Source of the DNA: Jacaranda mimosifolia
Lineage: Eukaryota; Streptophyta; Magnoliopsida; Lamiales; Bignoniaceae
Assembly (NCBI GenBank): GCA_018894105.1
Contig: CM032126.1
Span: 7,715,001-7,779,000, forward strand
Length of the DNA stretch: 64,000 nucleotides
Direction: 5' to 3'
The position numbers and the translations under genes were made by a program. The stretch's first letter is position 1, and the number at the start of each line of letters is the position of its first letter. Below, piece by piece: positions 33,645-45,100 of this stretch. The notes beneath the pieces are model-generated. The model was given only the letters and a program-made list of their open reading frames with translations. It was not told the DNA's origin and did no database searches.

Positions 33645-36600
33645 ATGAGTTTCCTATCATGGAACTGCCAAGGTTTGGGTCTGTTAGTTCAAGAGCTCTG
33701 TAATCTTATCCATCAACATAAACCCAAAATCATTTTTCTAATGGAAACAAAATCTCAAGTCAGAAGAATGGAACGAATTCATGACTCATTTTGTTTGGTG
33801 TCTTTGTAGCAACCTCAGCAAAATGAGGAAGTCTCGACCTTATGTGGAATAAGGACGTCCATGTTCTTTTATGGAGTTACTCTAAAGCACATATAGATGT
33901 TGTAGTTTATGATGATGTTCATGGTCAGCACTTTAGACTAGCCGGTTTCTATAGTGATCCATTATCCAGTCGTGACAAAGTCCCATGGGACTTTTGCATT
34001 CATTTAAGTTGACAGTCCAACTTACCTTGGCTTTGTACGGGAGATTTTAATGAGACACTTCGTTATTACGAGAAATAAGGTGGCATTCTTGTACCCAACT
34101 GGCTTTTTGCTACATTTCGGAATAAGTTAACTTCGTCTGGGCTCCATGATCTTAGCTTTGAGGGATATCTGCTTACATGGTGAGACAATTGTGTTTTTCC
34201 AAATATAATTCGGGAACGTCTTGATAGATTTTTTGCATATTCCTCATGGTTATCTCATTACCATATCACCAAGTTAATCATCTTTGTTTTCGGTATTATG
34301 ATCATTATGCCATTTTGCTTCAATTTCATCACACTATATCTTTTCCATCATTCCAGTGTCAGAAAAAACTTAAATTTGAAGGTATGTGGATTCAGTCAGA
34401 TAAGTGTGCTAAGGTTATTGGCAAGAGTAGAGTTCTTCATCTGACAGTTCATCACAGCTGAGAGTCTGGAATGTCATTAAACGATGTAGAGTGGGATAAT
34501 TGAATTGGAACAAGACATCTTTTGGTAATGCAACCCAATAGATTAGTACTTTAAAGAGGGATCTGGAGGTTTTATGTAAGGGTTTGGTTATTGCTAAATC
34601 AAGGCAAGGACATAAAGGGTTAAGAGATAAACTAGATGAGCTTCTAGACCGTGAGGAACTTTTATGGCGTCAACATTACAGATCTTAATGGTTGAAGGAA
34701 TAGGACAAGAACACTAAATTTTGTCATTATAAAGCTTCAGCTCGGCACTAGTTCAATCAAGTTACTGGTTTAAGGGATGATCAGGGACATTGACGCACAT
34801 CACCATCTGATATAGAGCATATAGTTATCAACTATTTTCAGAACTTATTTCACTCTAGCTCTCCGCCTAAGAATGCTTGTGAGATTGTACTAAGTTTGAT
34901 TGCACAATGAGTGGATCAAATGATGAATGCGGAATTACTTAAACAATTCACTACAGAAGAGGTTAGCAATGTGTTATCTCAAATGTCACCGCTCAAATCG
35001 CTGGCCCTAGTGGTATGCCGATACTTTTTTTCTAAAATTTTTGGCATATTGTTGGTCCTAATGTCATTGAATTTATGCTAAATTTCTTAAATCATGGTGT
35101 TGATTTTCCAAAATTCAATTACACTCATATAGTTCTGATTCCAAAATGTCAAAATCTCGAATATATGAGCCAATTCTGCCTTATTAGTCTTTGTAATGTT
35201 GTCGACAAACTTGTTTCAAAGACGCGCTTGCAACTCGTATTCAACATTTTTTGGATTCCATTATTTCAAGTACTCAATGTGCATTTGTTCCTTCCAGATT
35301 GATTACATATAATGTCTTGATTGCTTATGAAATAAATCATTTTTAAAAAAAAAAATAATGGCCAACAAAGGTACATGTCTATGAAGCTTGATATGAGTAA
35401 AGCCTAAAACAAGGTTGAATGGTCCTTCCTTGAGAGTGTGTTACATAAAATGGATGTTGCTGAGCCATTTGTTCATATCATCATATGGTGTATCACTATA
35501 GTTACTTAATTTGTTATTTTAAATGGAGAACAATATGGCTATTTCTATCCAGAAGGGGGCATTCGCCAATGAGACCTTCTGTCACCTTATATTTCTTTTT
35601 CATGCAGAGGCATTTAGTTCATTTATCAGTTGAATGGAGTAGGATGGGCTAATACATGGCATACGGATTTGTCAAGATAAACCTAGTACTACCCATTTAT
35701 TTTTTGTAGATGACACTCTCATTTTTTGTCAGGCAACTGTGACAGCTGCTTTTGCCGTCAAGAATGTACTAGACACTTATGCATTAGCTTCTGGGCAACA
35801 TATCAATTTGGAAAAATCCACCATTATTTTCAACCAAAATACATCTCCAAGTATGCGAGTTCCGATTTAGCGGATCCTTGCAATGACAGTTGAGGATAGG
35901 CATGGAAAGTACCTCGGGCTACTAGCTTTTGTGGGTAAATCAAAGAGTGAGGTTTTTGCTTATTTATGAGAGCGTGTTTGGCAGAAATTACAAGGTTGGA
36001 GCGAGAAGTTGTTATTTCGAGCTGGCAAAGAAATCTTGATTAAATTAGTTGTGCAGGCTATTCTAACTTATGCAATGAGTTGTTTCAAATTATCGGCTAA
36101 CTTGATTCGTGAGCTTGAATTTATGATGGTTGATTTTTGGTGGGGTGATAGAGGGCATAATAAGGTTCACTAGCTCAAATTGAAGGTTTTGGGACAAAGC
36201 AAAAAAGATGGAGGACTTGGTTTTCGAGATCTTATGACCTTTAATGATGCTATGTTGGCTAAACAAGCTTGGAGATTGCTCCATCATCCTCATCTTCTTT
36301 TGAGCAGGCTCTTTAAGGCGAGATATTATCCCATATCAACTTCTCTTGAAGCCGGTGGAGGTTCTACAACATCTTTCACGTGGAAGAGCATTTGGGATGC
36401 TAGATATTTTTATGTGAGGGATTGAGGTATAAGGTTGGAAATGGGCAATCTATTCGCATTTGGCATGATCCTAGGGTTCCTAGATCCTATTCTTTCCGAG
36501 TTTATTCTCGTGGTTCTGCTATCTCTTGAGAATCCAAGGTATGTGATTTAATTAATCTTATATCAAGTAGATAGAATGTTGATTTGATTCACGCCAACAT

Positions 36601-37230
36601 TGATGGTGTTGATGTTGTTGATATTCTTGCTATTCCATTGGATGCTCAGCACAATTCTGATACATTAGTTTGGCACAATGATAAAGTGGTGTGTTTTATA
36701 TAAAAAATGCTTATTTTTTGGCTCGGACCTCTCATAAAAGGTGTTTACTTTCTTTGCGAGGTTCAACTAGTGCTACAAAAGATTGTGATTATCTATTTAT
36801 ATGGTGTCGTCGAATACCACCAAAGTTAAGATTTTTGCTTGGAAATTGTGCCTTAATGCTCTTCCTACTTGTGCTAATCTTGTGAAGCGAGGTATTCAAG
36901 TAGATGGTTTATGTGTTCTTTGTGGTGAAGAAGAGGAAACTACCTTACATCTTTTCCTATCTTTCCACTACTCATAACACAACTTTGGGCAATAGCGAAT
37001 ATACCTTATGTCGCACTATATTCTTCAAAGGCAAACATTGAGAATTGGCTTCCATCTATTTTTGAAAAGTTAGAGTCTCCTATATTTCCTCTTCTATTGA
37101 TTTGTTGTTATTGTATTTGGTACCAGCAGAACCTGGTATTATTTGGAAAGGACTCCAAGACTACATTGAAAACTTTTCAATTTGCTTGTCAATATCTTGA
37201 TGGCTACTTACGTACGTGCTCAGTCTAGGT
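33645..37230 (+). pseudogene. LINE (L1-type) ORF2, endonuclease and reverse transcriptase, decayed
   Basis: The frame opens at 33645 with MSFLSWNCQGLG and KIIFLMETK, the start of the AP-type endonuclease; CTGDFNETL near 34040 is another endonuclease motif. Reverse transcriptase is readable from about 34950 to 36000, with FVDDTLIFC (near 35705) as the catalytic box, both aspartates kept, and the AILTYAMSCFKL block. 36180-36425 gives [25 protein letters not shown] zinc-binding zf-RVT-like segment (CVLCGEEEETTLHLF) follows near 36910-36960. Many stops and frameshifts make it inactive. Confidence 0.88.
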
Positions 37231-37315
37231 CATGATTTGCTATTGAGTTGTTTATTTCATTGTGATCATTTTAATGGTACATTGTGAGGATTTTGAATAT
37301 CTCTGCACAAGTTTT

Positions 37316-37362
37316 TAATAAATTCATACTGTTTTCATCCAAAAAAAACAAAAAACAAAACT
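37316..37362 (+). other. LINE 3' end with A-rich tail
   Basis: A TTAATAAATTCATACTG block with an AATAAA signal is followed at about 37341 by an A-rich tail interrupted by single C residues. This is the usual 3' end of plant L1 elements and marks the right boundary of the LINE. Confidence 0.7.
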
Positions 37363-37840
37363 ATCAATTGCTTTCTCTTTTGCCAACTTCAGAAAAGATA
37401 AACCTTACAAATATTTTGTTCATAAGGGTTTGAGTTATTTAAGTTTGAAATACTACAATTCAGATACACTAAGGAATAAGATGAACTAATTGTTGTTGAA
37501 TTTCATTAGAACTTTTTGAAAAATAGTAGCAAATACATGCAATTGAAAAGTAAAATTGACATTTGCGCTCTAAATCATTTGTCAAGAGACAATAAGATGG
37601 TTTGACAGGATAGATTTTTGTTAAGAATTCAATTTTTTTTTTTTTAAATTTTACAAATGCACACACATCAAATATTCATTATGGTTCAAACCCCATAACT
37701 CATATATATAAATATGAGAATGATACCGTTTGGTCAACTAGCCACTCAATAAATTGGGCCCGTTTTTTCACTAGATTTTGTGGTTGTTTGACTGAACTTA
37801 TTTAAAAAGTTAATATTTTTGAATAAGATCCCATATTTTA

Positions 37841-38145
37841 GAGGGTTTAGATGAGCTTATAAATTTCATAAAATAACTTATAAAATATTTGAGAACGTAT
37901 TAGATGATATAACATTTTGATATTCTTTTAAGGAAAAAAAAACTTATAGACTCCCTAACAAGATGTTAGGAAGTTCGTTTAGAAAATAAGTTCCTATTTA
38001 TTTTTATTAAGATGTGTAAAAGATCTTATAAAATTTCAAAATTTTATTAAGAAAACTCGGAAGCTCTTATTTTAAAAATTTTATCAAACACTTTTTTATA
38101 TCTTATAAACTCTTAAATATTGTATAAGATGTTTTGAAAAACTTA
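37841..38145 (+). mobile_element. Tourist-like MITE, copy C, cut by another MITE
   Basis: After TTA at 37838-37840 the text GAGGGTTTAGATGAGCTTAT resembles the left end of the 9930 copy, and the palindromic TCTTATAA-rich body is the same family. The right end stops after AAACTTA at 38145, about 25 bases short of the expected CCAAACACCCTC terminus, exactly where the next MITE starts. Confidence 0.65.
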
Positions 38146-38565
38146 CAGGGTGTTTGGTTTTATTTCCAGGACCCCTTTTCATTTTCATCCAAAAATAAAA
38201 ATTAAAAACTATCACTTTCTCCTTATTTTCATTCAAAATATTCCTATTTTCAATTTCAAATCTTTCTAAACATACCATATCATTCTATTATCACATCAAT
38301 CAAATTCAAATTTGATTTGACATAAAGTATTAACTATCATTTTAAAATTAATAAAATATACATATATTTTTAAAATATACATATTCTTAAACATAAAAAA
38401 ATATAATTCAACCATCTTTTCAATTCTATACATATTTTAATCATTACTTTCCAACAAATCATCCAAACACATTTTCATTTTCATTTCAAATCTATAATTA
38501 ATTTTTCAACTTTTAGAAATGGCTAGAAACTGGAAAGGGCTCTGGAAATAAAACCAAACGGGCCC
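38146..38565 (+). mobile_element. Tourist-like MITE with GTTTGGTTTTATTTCCAG ends
   Basis: The left end contains GTTTGGTTTTATTTCCAG and the right end its exact inverted form CTGGAAATAAAACCAAAC, with CAGGGT outside on the left and GGGCCC on the right. TTA flanks both ends (38143-38145 and 38566-38568). Length 420 bases, no coding capacity. Confidence 0.85.
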
Positions 38566-38568
38566 TTA

Positions 38569-38780
38569 GGCTACGTTTGGTTTCATTTTCATAGCCCCTA
38601 TTTTCATTTTTTACTATTTCAAAAATAAAACACATCACTTTTTACATATTTTCACTTAACATTATTTTCATTTTCAATTTTATTTTCAAAACACATTCTC
38701 CAATAATATATTAAAATGATAAAAATAATTAAACAAAATAGAAGAAAAAAAGATGTGATCAACTAATAATTTCCTTCAAG
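38569..38780 (+). mobile_element. Truncated Tourist-like MITE remnant
   Basis: Directly after the TTA flank of the previous MITE, GGCTACGTTTGGTTTCATTT starts a stretch whose body resembles the 38146 element (TTTTCATTTT and AAAAATAAAA blocks in the same order). No matching right terminus was seen before the start of the COG3 upstream region, so the end given is approximate. Confidence 0.45.
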
Positions 38781-39110
38781 TACGAGGGCTCAACACAAAT
38801 GCGGTTTAGCGTGCAGTCTGAAATAGTAATGCTAAAGAAATAGGAATAAAAAGAAAATAAATAAATACCGTTTGTACGGTTTCTTCCTCTTGAAAGTCCA
38901 GTTAAGCTTCCCAGAAGAAGATTTTGATGCAAAACCTCGCGATAATGGCTCTTACGGCCCTTTGATTTTCATCATTTCTGCCCAGAATAACGTCTCCTAG
39001 CATTGATCAACAGAAACTCCGTCGGAGCTCTGCTGCTGAGGGTCGAGATTTGGGCGGAGCGGTTTGTTGATTGTTAAATTATTTTAATCAGGTTCCGTTT
39101 GAAGAGTTGA

Positions 39111-42100
39111 ATGGCTGCAACCACCGCGACCGGTGGTGCAGGAAAGGCCACCGTCCCGAAATCGGGAGCAATCTCTAAGGGCTACAACTTTGCTTCCACA
39201 TGGGAACAGGTCTTCGATTCCTCTTTTCCAATTTGATCGTTATGCTTACTGTTTTGGATTTGATCTCTGTTCCTAATCTAATGTTTTGATAGATCTGACG
39301 GGTTTTTTTTTTCCCTTTTCTCTTACATCTCTCACTGTGTACTCCTTTTATGATGTATTTGGACAATAAATTGATTGGTTTTACAGAAACTGATTTCTTA
39401 AAAAGATGTTTTCTTGGAGCTTCCTGGAATCAAATTGGCGTAATTAACCTAATCTTACTTTGTTGTCCTTCCACAACTACATTGTTAACTTAAGAACTGA
39501 ATGAGCGACCATAGTTGCAGTTACCTTTTCAAAATCTAGGGATCTTGCATTCTCATTTCTTCAATGGATATATATAGTGCCTCTTGGGATTAGTAATTTT
39601 CCAGTTTTTCCATGAATTTGAAATTTCCCTATTTCGATGCTAACTCTGCTTTACTTTTTTAATTTATTAGAATGCTCCATTGACAGAGCAACAGCATGCA
39701 GCAATTGTTGCGCTATCCCACGCTGTTGCTGAACGACCTTTTCCTCCAAATTTGGTAAGTCTTCTCCCAATACATTGCCCGTTTCCATGATATTCTGTAT
39801 TTGAAAATTGAAAGAATTTTATTTATTTATTTATTTCTCGTTTATTGGGGTTCAAAAGGCACAAGAGAAAGTAGCTGGACTGGAAAATGGTCTGTCTATT
39901 TCAACAAAGCACAGCACTACAGAGGATTCGGGGGCCATTGATGCAGTTTTAGTCAATACAAACCAGGTGCATTGTTTTTTCCTTGATTGTTGCTTGCTTC
40001 TGGTATATTTAGTGACTTGATTGGTGCACTTTTACTTGAACTGGATCATATGGAAAGCTAGAGGTCATGCTCTAAAGAGTAGAGATGTTACAGATGGACT
40101 GAATATTTAATTGAAGAAATTTCCTTTTGATGGTTATAGAACTTCTTGATGATTAGTGCGCAACCTCTTGTCAATATACCTGAGTCGGTTTGACTAGTGT
40201 ATAACCTAGTCGCACTTGGATTTCTGGGTGAGCTTTTATAGATTAGCTTTATTTGTATGTGTTTGGTTTTTTACTTTCATGATTCTTTTCTTCTGTCCCA
40301 TGCTGCTCTTACATACTTTTTTCTCAGTTTCTCTTTTATCTGTCATATTGGCGGGCTAAAAAATTTATTGCTTTGACTTTTTCAACTTAGATATTTGCTC
40401 CTTTGGCACTGTGGTTAAATAAACTTCCATGAAGGAAAATGAACTGGTCTTTGGCTGAAATACAGCTTTGGATTTAAAGCTCCAGTTCATGGTTTTAATG
40501 TTACTCGATGAACTTTTCAAGCTTGAAGTTCTAAAAATACTAATTATAGTGTTGATAAGAGTTTAATTCCTTTGAGATCTTAGAAGGAGCTGTATATGTG
40601 CCAGTCTGTACAACTTTGTACCATTAATGCTAAACCACAGGTTTTATGGATAACCATTGAATTCTTTATCTGAGGGACCATTTTATCTCTAAAATTGTTA
40701 ATAAGACTTGAGGAGTACATAGTTTTGTAATTCCTGTGAGCTATATCTGTATTCTTTTGGATAATTTATGGACGTTAGTTTTAATTTGAAGTTTGCTGAC
40801 TTTTTCTACCTTTGGGCTATCTAAAATTTATATTTGAACATTTTTTTGCTCTTTCTCTTTCTTGCAGTTCTACAAATGGTTTACTGATCTTGAAGCAGCC
40901 ATGAAATCCGAGGTTACCCTCAGTTTTCTAATCTGGACATGATTCCTTTGTGTGATAATGATTTTTGACGCCACTCACTTGTTGTTTTCTTTCATTAGAC
41001 AGAAGAGAAATATCAGCATTATGTGAGGACATTAACAGAAAGAATACAAACATGTGACACTATACTTAATCAGGCAAGATATTACTCTTTATTGTCATAG
41101 GCACTTTAGGGTATAACTGAGTTCTTCCTCGGTCTTTTGACCAAATTCAATTTTTGTTCCTGCCTCCTTAATCAACTAAACTATTGCAGGTTGATGAAAC
41201 CCTTGAATTATTTAATGAACTACAGTTGCAGCATCAGGCAGTTGCAACAAAGACAAAAACTCTGCATGATGCATGTGATCGACTGGTAATTTATGTTCTC
41301 TCTCACTCTCTCTCTCTCACTCTCTCTCTCTCTTGTATGTGTGTGGGTATTTAAAACTGTGGAGCATAAGTTCTACTGTTAAGAAGTTAGTAGGCTTTGG
41401 AACTCCGAGTAAAGAGAGCATTGTTGTTCATTTGAGAATTATAGTTTGTGGAGTTGCCTTTATTCATCATAACTCCATGTAGTCAATGCAAGTGTCCAGC
41501 TATTTTTATTCTAATAAAATTATAAATTAAGAAAGAAACTATAGATAATGAAAACTGTGGACATGAACTTCAATGACAATTAATTACATCATCGGGTCCA
41601 TTTGTTCATATTGCAGCTAATGGAGAAGCAAAGGCTCATTGAGTTTGCTGAATCACTTCGTGCTAAGCTCAACTACTTTGATGAACTGGAGAATGTAAGG
41701 TTTGCATGTCATTTACATACATATTGACTTTAAATGATATATCATCTTTGACATTCAATCATTCTGGAGTCCTTAGAATGTTCAGTACCTTGCAAAATTT
41801 TCCACTAGTGGGACCTGTATGGCTGTTAACATAGTTCTCCTGCTTGGTCCTTCTTGATGTATTTTAAGAAGAAAAAATTTATTGGTTGCTCTTAATATCA
41901 AAAATATTTTGGAACTGAAGAAAATTTAAGGGGATTCTCTTAGTCTAGAATTTTATATTAAATGGCCTACCTGCCATGCTGTTCACTTGACCTGTGAAAT
42001 CAGATGTTGCTAATTAAGTACACAAGAGTTCAGGTACCCTGCTGCCAAAAGTGTTTGAAAGTTAGAAGCAACCCCTGTAGCATGAATAAATTTGCTAAAT

Positions 42101-45100
42101 ATTTGCAGAAATGATGCTTAAAATTTTCTCGAGAGTTACATGAAATAATTGGAATATTGAATCCCTTCCTCCACCCCATTTTGCCACTCACCAGAGTTTC
42201 ACCAGAACTTGAAACATAGAGAATCCTGAGATTTCTCAATTTGGCATTTGCTGTGCAGGATTCATTGTGAGTACAATCTATAAATGGTCTTCCGAACAGC
42301 CTTTGGATTGTCACTTTTTAGTTTTTCCTTGTAGATATTGTTTTTTATCTAACTTTTTTCATGTATATTTTAAGTGATTGTGTATCCAAATTTTGCTGAC
42401 TCAATCCACATTCCTTTTGATCTTCTGGTTTTTCACACCATTCATTTTGCTCCAGCTTAAATTATTTGTGTGAAACTGATCGAATTTTATCGAGACTGTC
42501 TCCTTCCATGTTCGCTGTATCCAAGATACTGAAGAATTTGGAAAGCAATGCTATCCAATTCTCCATTGTTTTCCTGCTGAATGAATCTTCCAATGTAGTG
42601 AATTGTCATTTTGGTTTCCATCAGTTTCAGTAGTTAGTTTATCTTGCCTGAATTTTTTGTCTTGATGCATTTTGGCTCCTGTGAATTTTTCATTAGAGTT
42701 TATAACTGCTACTTTTGGTTGCCCAACAATTTCAAAGTTTGAGTGCAAATATGATATATAGTGGAACATATGAATATCAAGAAACCAAGCGCAGCGGAAA
42801 ATTTAAATTTCAACAATTGAATCAAAAACATAAACTTGAATTCATCAGCACTAGGATCATTTTATGCCTCTAATTTTGAATTCAAGAAGAGAGAGATGGT
42901 TCCCTTAATTGAATTTCTTAATATAGTAGATGAAGATCTCTATTTTCAAGCTCTAAAACACTCCAACTTGGACGCCTTTTTCAAGCAAAATTTGCCACCA
43001 AAACAGTGAAAATCAGCAGCTTTGCTCCTCCAAAGACCACCATCAATGACTTCCAGATTCAGCTCTTATGGCTCAACTCTTTGATCCACACTTGAGTGCT
43101 CCAATTACCTTAGGATACCACACTTAGATCAAAATCCTAAGCTAGAAATAATATTGATCTAGGAAGAATTTAGAGGAGAGAGTGCTTGAGAAGAAAGCTA
43201 GCAAGTTGGAGGAGAAAGGAGAGAGTAACTTTGGAGGGAAGAAAAAAACACAAAATATGAGAATTAGGAAGTATGTGGCCGGCTATTGTGGTCCATGTGG
43301 AGGTATTTATAATGCTCATGTGAAGATTTTAGAGAATCTAGTCACACTAGCAATGCTCTAGATACTTCTCCTCCTAATTGGACCACTTTGATGCCACCTC
43401 ACATCCTACATGGAATATTTAATTGTACCAATCAAAATCTCTATTTTAATTGGCTAATGGATTTTTCTGACATTTTTAAATGAACTCTTCCATTTATACC
43501 TTCCTCCAAAAATAATTTGCTACTTGCACCAAAATTAACTCCTTAAATTAATTTGATTAATTTAACTCCTTAAATTTAATTAAACCATGCTGACAAAATA
43601 AACTAGTCAAAGGCCTCTCCACTTGACTTACTTAATTTATTTAGCTCTTTAGATAACTTCTCTTAAATTCATTAGCCTGGTCCAAGGCTTTTGTGTGTGA
43701 CTCATTAGGTTCAATAATTAATTAGACATGGTTTGCAATTCTTTGTGATTTAATTAAATATAAAATATTTCAATTAATTAAATCTCCTTTTAATTAACTC
43801 CTCTAACTAATCTCCATTGATTCAAATGCACCCAATTTCAGTAGTTGATGTATAGCTACAAGCTTATGAAACCCAACGAATTAAATGAATTAATTACTGT
43901 GAACCTTTTCACTTACGATTAACGTAGAAATACAATCCTTCCGTTTCCTCTCTCCCAATTGAGGTATAGGGTTAAGATATTTCTTGGTTCTCTAATAGTC
44001 TCAATAATTATGCATCTATTTTTAATGAGCGGTTTCAATGACCTTATCTTTGAAAATTATCTTTCCAAATTATCACGCTTTGTTGCGCAAGGATTTTTTG
44101 AAGCCGGTCCTTATAGAACACCTGGGAGATCAACTCGTTCTTCATGACAAGCAAATGGATTCTCTATTAGAACTCACCAACCTTTATACTTAGGTAGCAT
44201 ATGGCCAACATATGTCACGTGCGACTGGTCGGGATCACGTCAAAGCACAAGGACTTAAGCACAAAATTATTGTAGAACCTCAAGTCTAAGGACTAATTAT
44301 ATGCACTATTGAAGCTAGAGGATTTTTCATCACTGACAAGCCACTTTGGTTATCTCATTGATTCTCTAAGTCGAGTATTCGGTGAAGTTGTTCTCTAACA
44401 AGTTCCTACTAATGCGGATTTGTTTCTCATATATGGATTCCTCAAGAAATGGAGTAATGACCAACTTCATGGGGCATGTATCGTTAGTACAAATCTATTT
44501 GAATTTTAGATGCCTTTGTCTATAAGATTCTACGGCTTGAAATATTTCAAAATCATGATCATAGAAATTTGTTTCACGATTACTATCATATGTGTGATCA
44601 GGTCGCGTAGTCTTGTATGATTTTTAAAGGTTTTAACCAAATGCATTATAAAGAATGTCAATATTGCATAAAATGGAGATAGTCATCTACAAAAATCAAT
44701 CAAATAAGATTGTTTTTATTAGAGTAGTTAAACACGCCAATCTAATTGGCTGCGGGACGCTATTCCAAACATGTTTATATTATCAATGACTCTGATAAAT
44801 TACAATTTGACTGTTTTCATTTTTAGATATAATTATGTGGTTAACCTCTTGTAGGTCAATCAGCTTTATATTGTGAGACTGGAAAAACCATTAATAAACC
44901 CGAAAAGTTTTACTAAGGTTTGATGAAATGAAAAACGAACTGGTACAGCAATTTCATCTTACGGGTAAGCCTCACGACCTTTTTGGCGTGAAAATCTTCT
45001 TTGCAAGCAAGCCACGGGTAACTAATGCATTCTTTTTGAAATTTAAAACATATACAAGATGAAAGAATGAAAAGGTGCATAGGAATTAGGAAAAGAATAT

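Noticed and set aside
36090..36293. Minus-strand frame of 67 codons
   Set aside because: It overlaps plus-strand LINE ORF2 text ([11 protein letters not shown]) and matches nothing itself.
43959..44147. Plus-strand frame of 62 codons in COG3 intron 7
   Set aside because: No recognisable domain, and it lies inside an intron that is spliced out in the conserved gene model.
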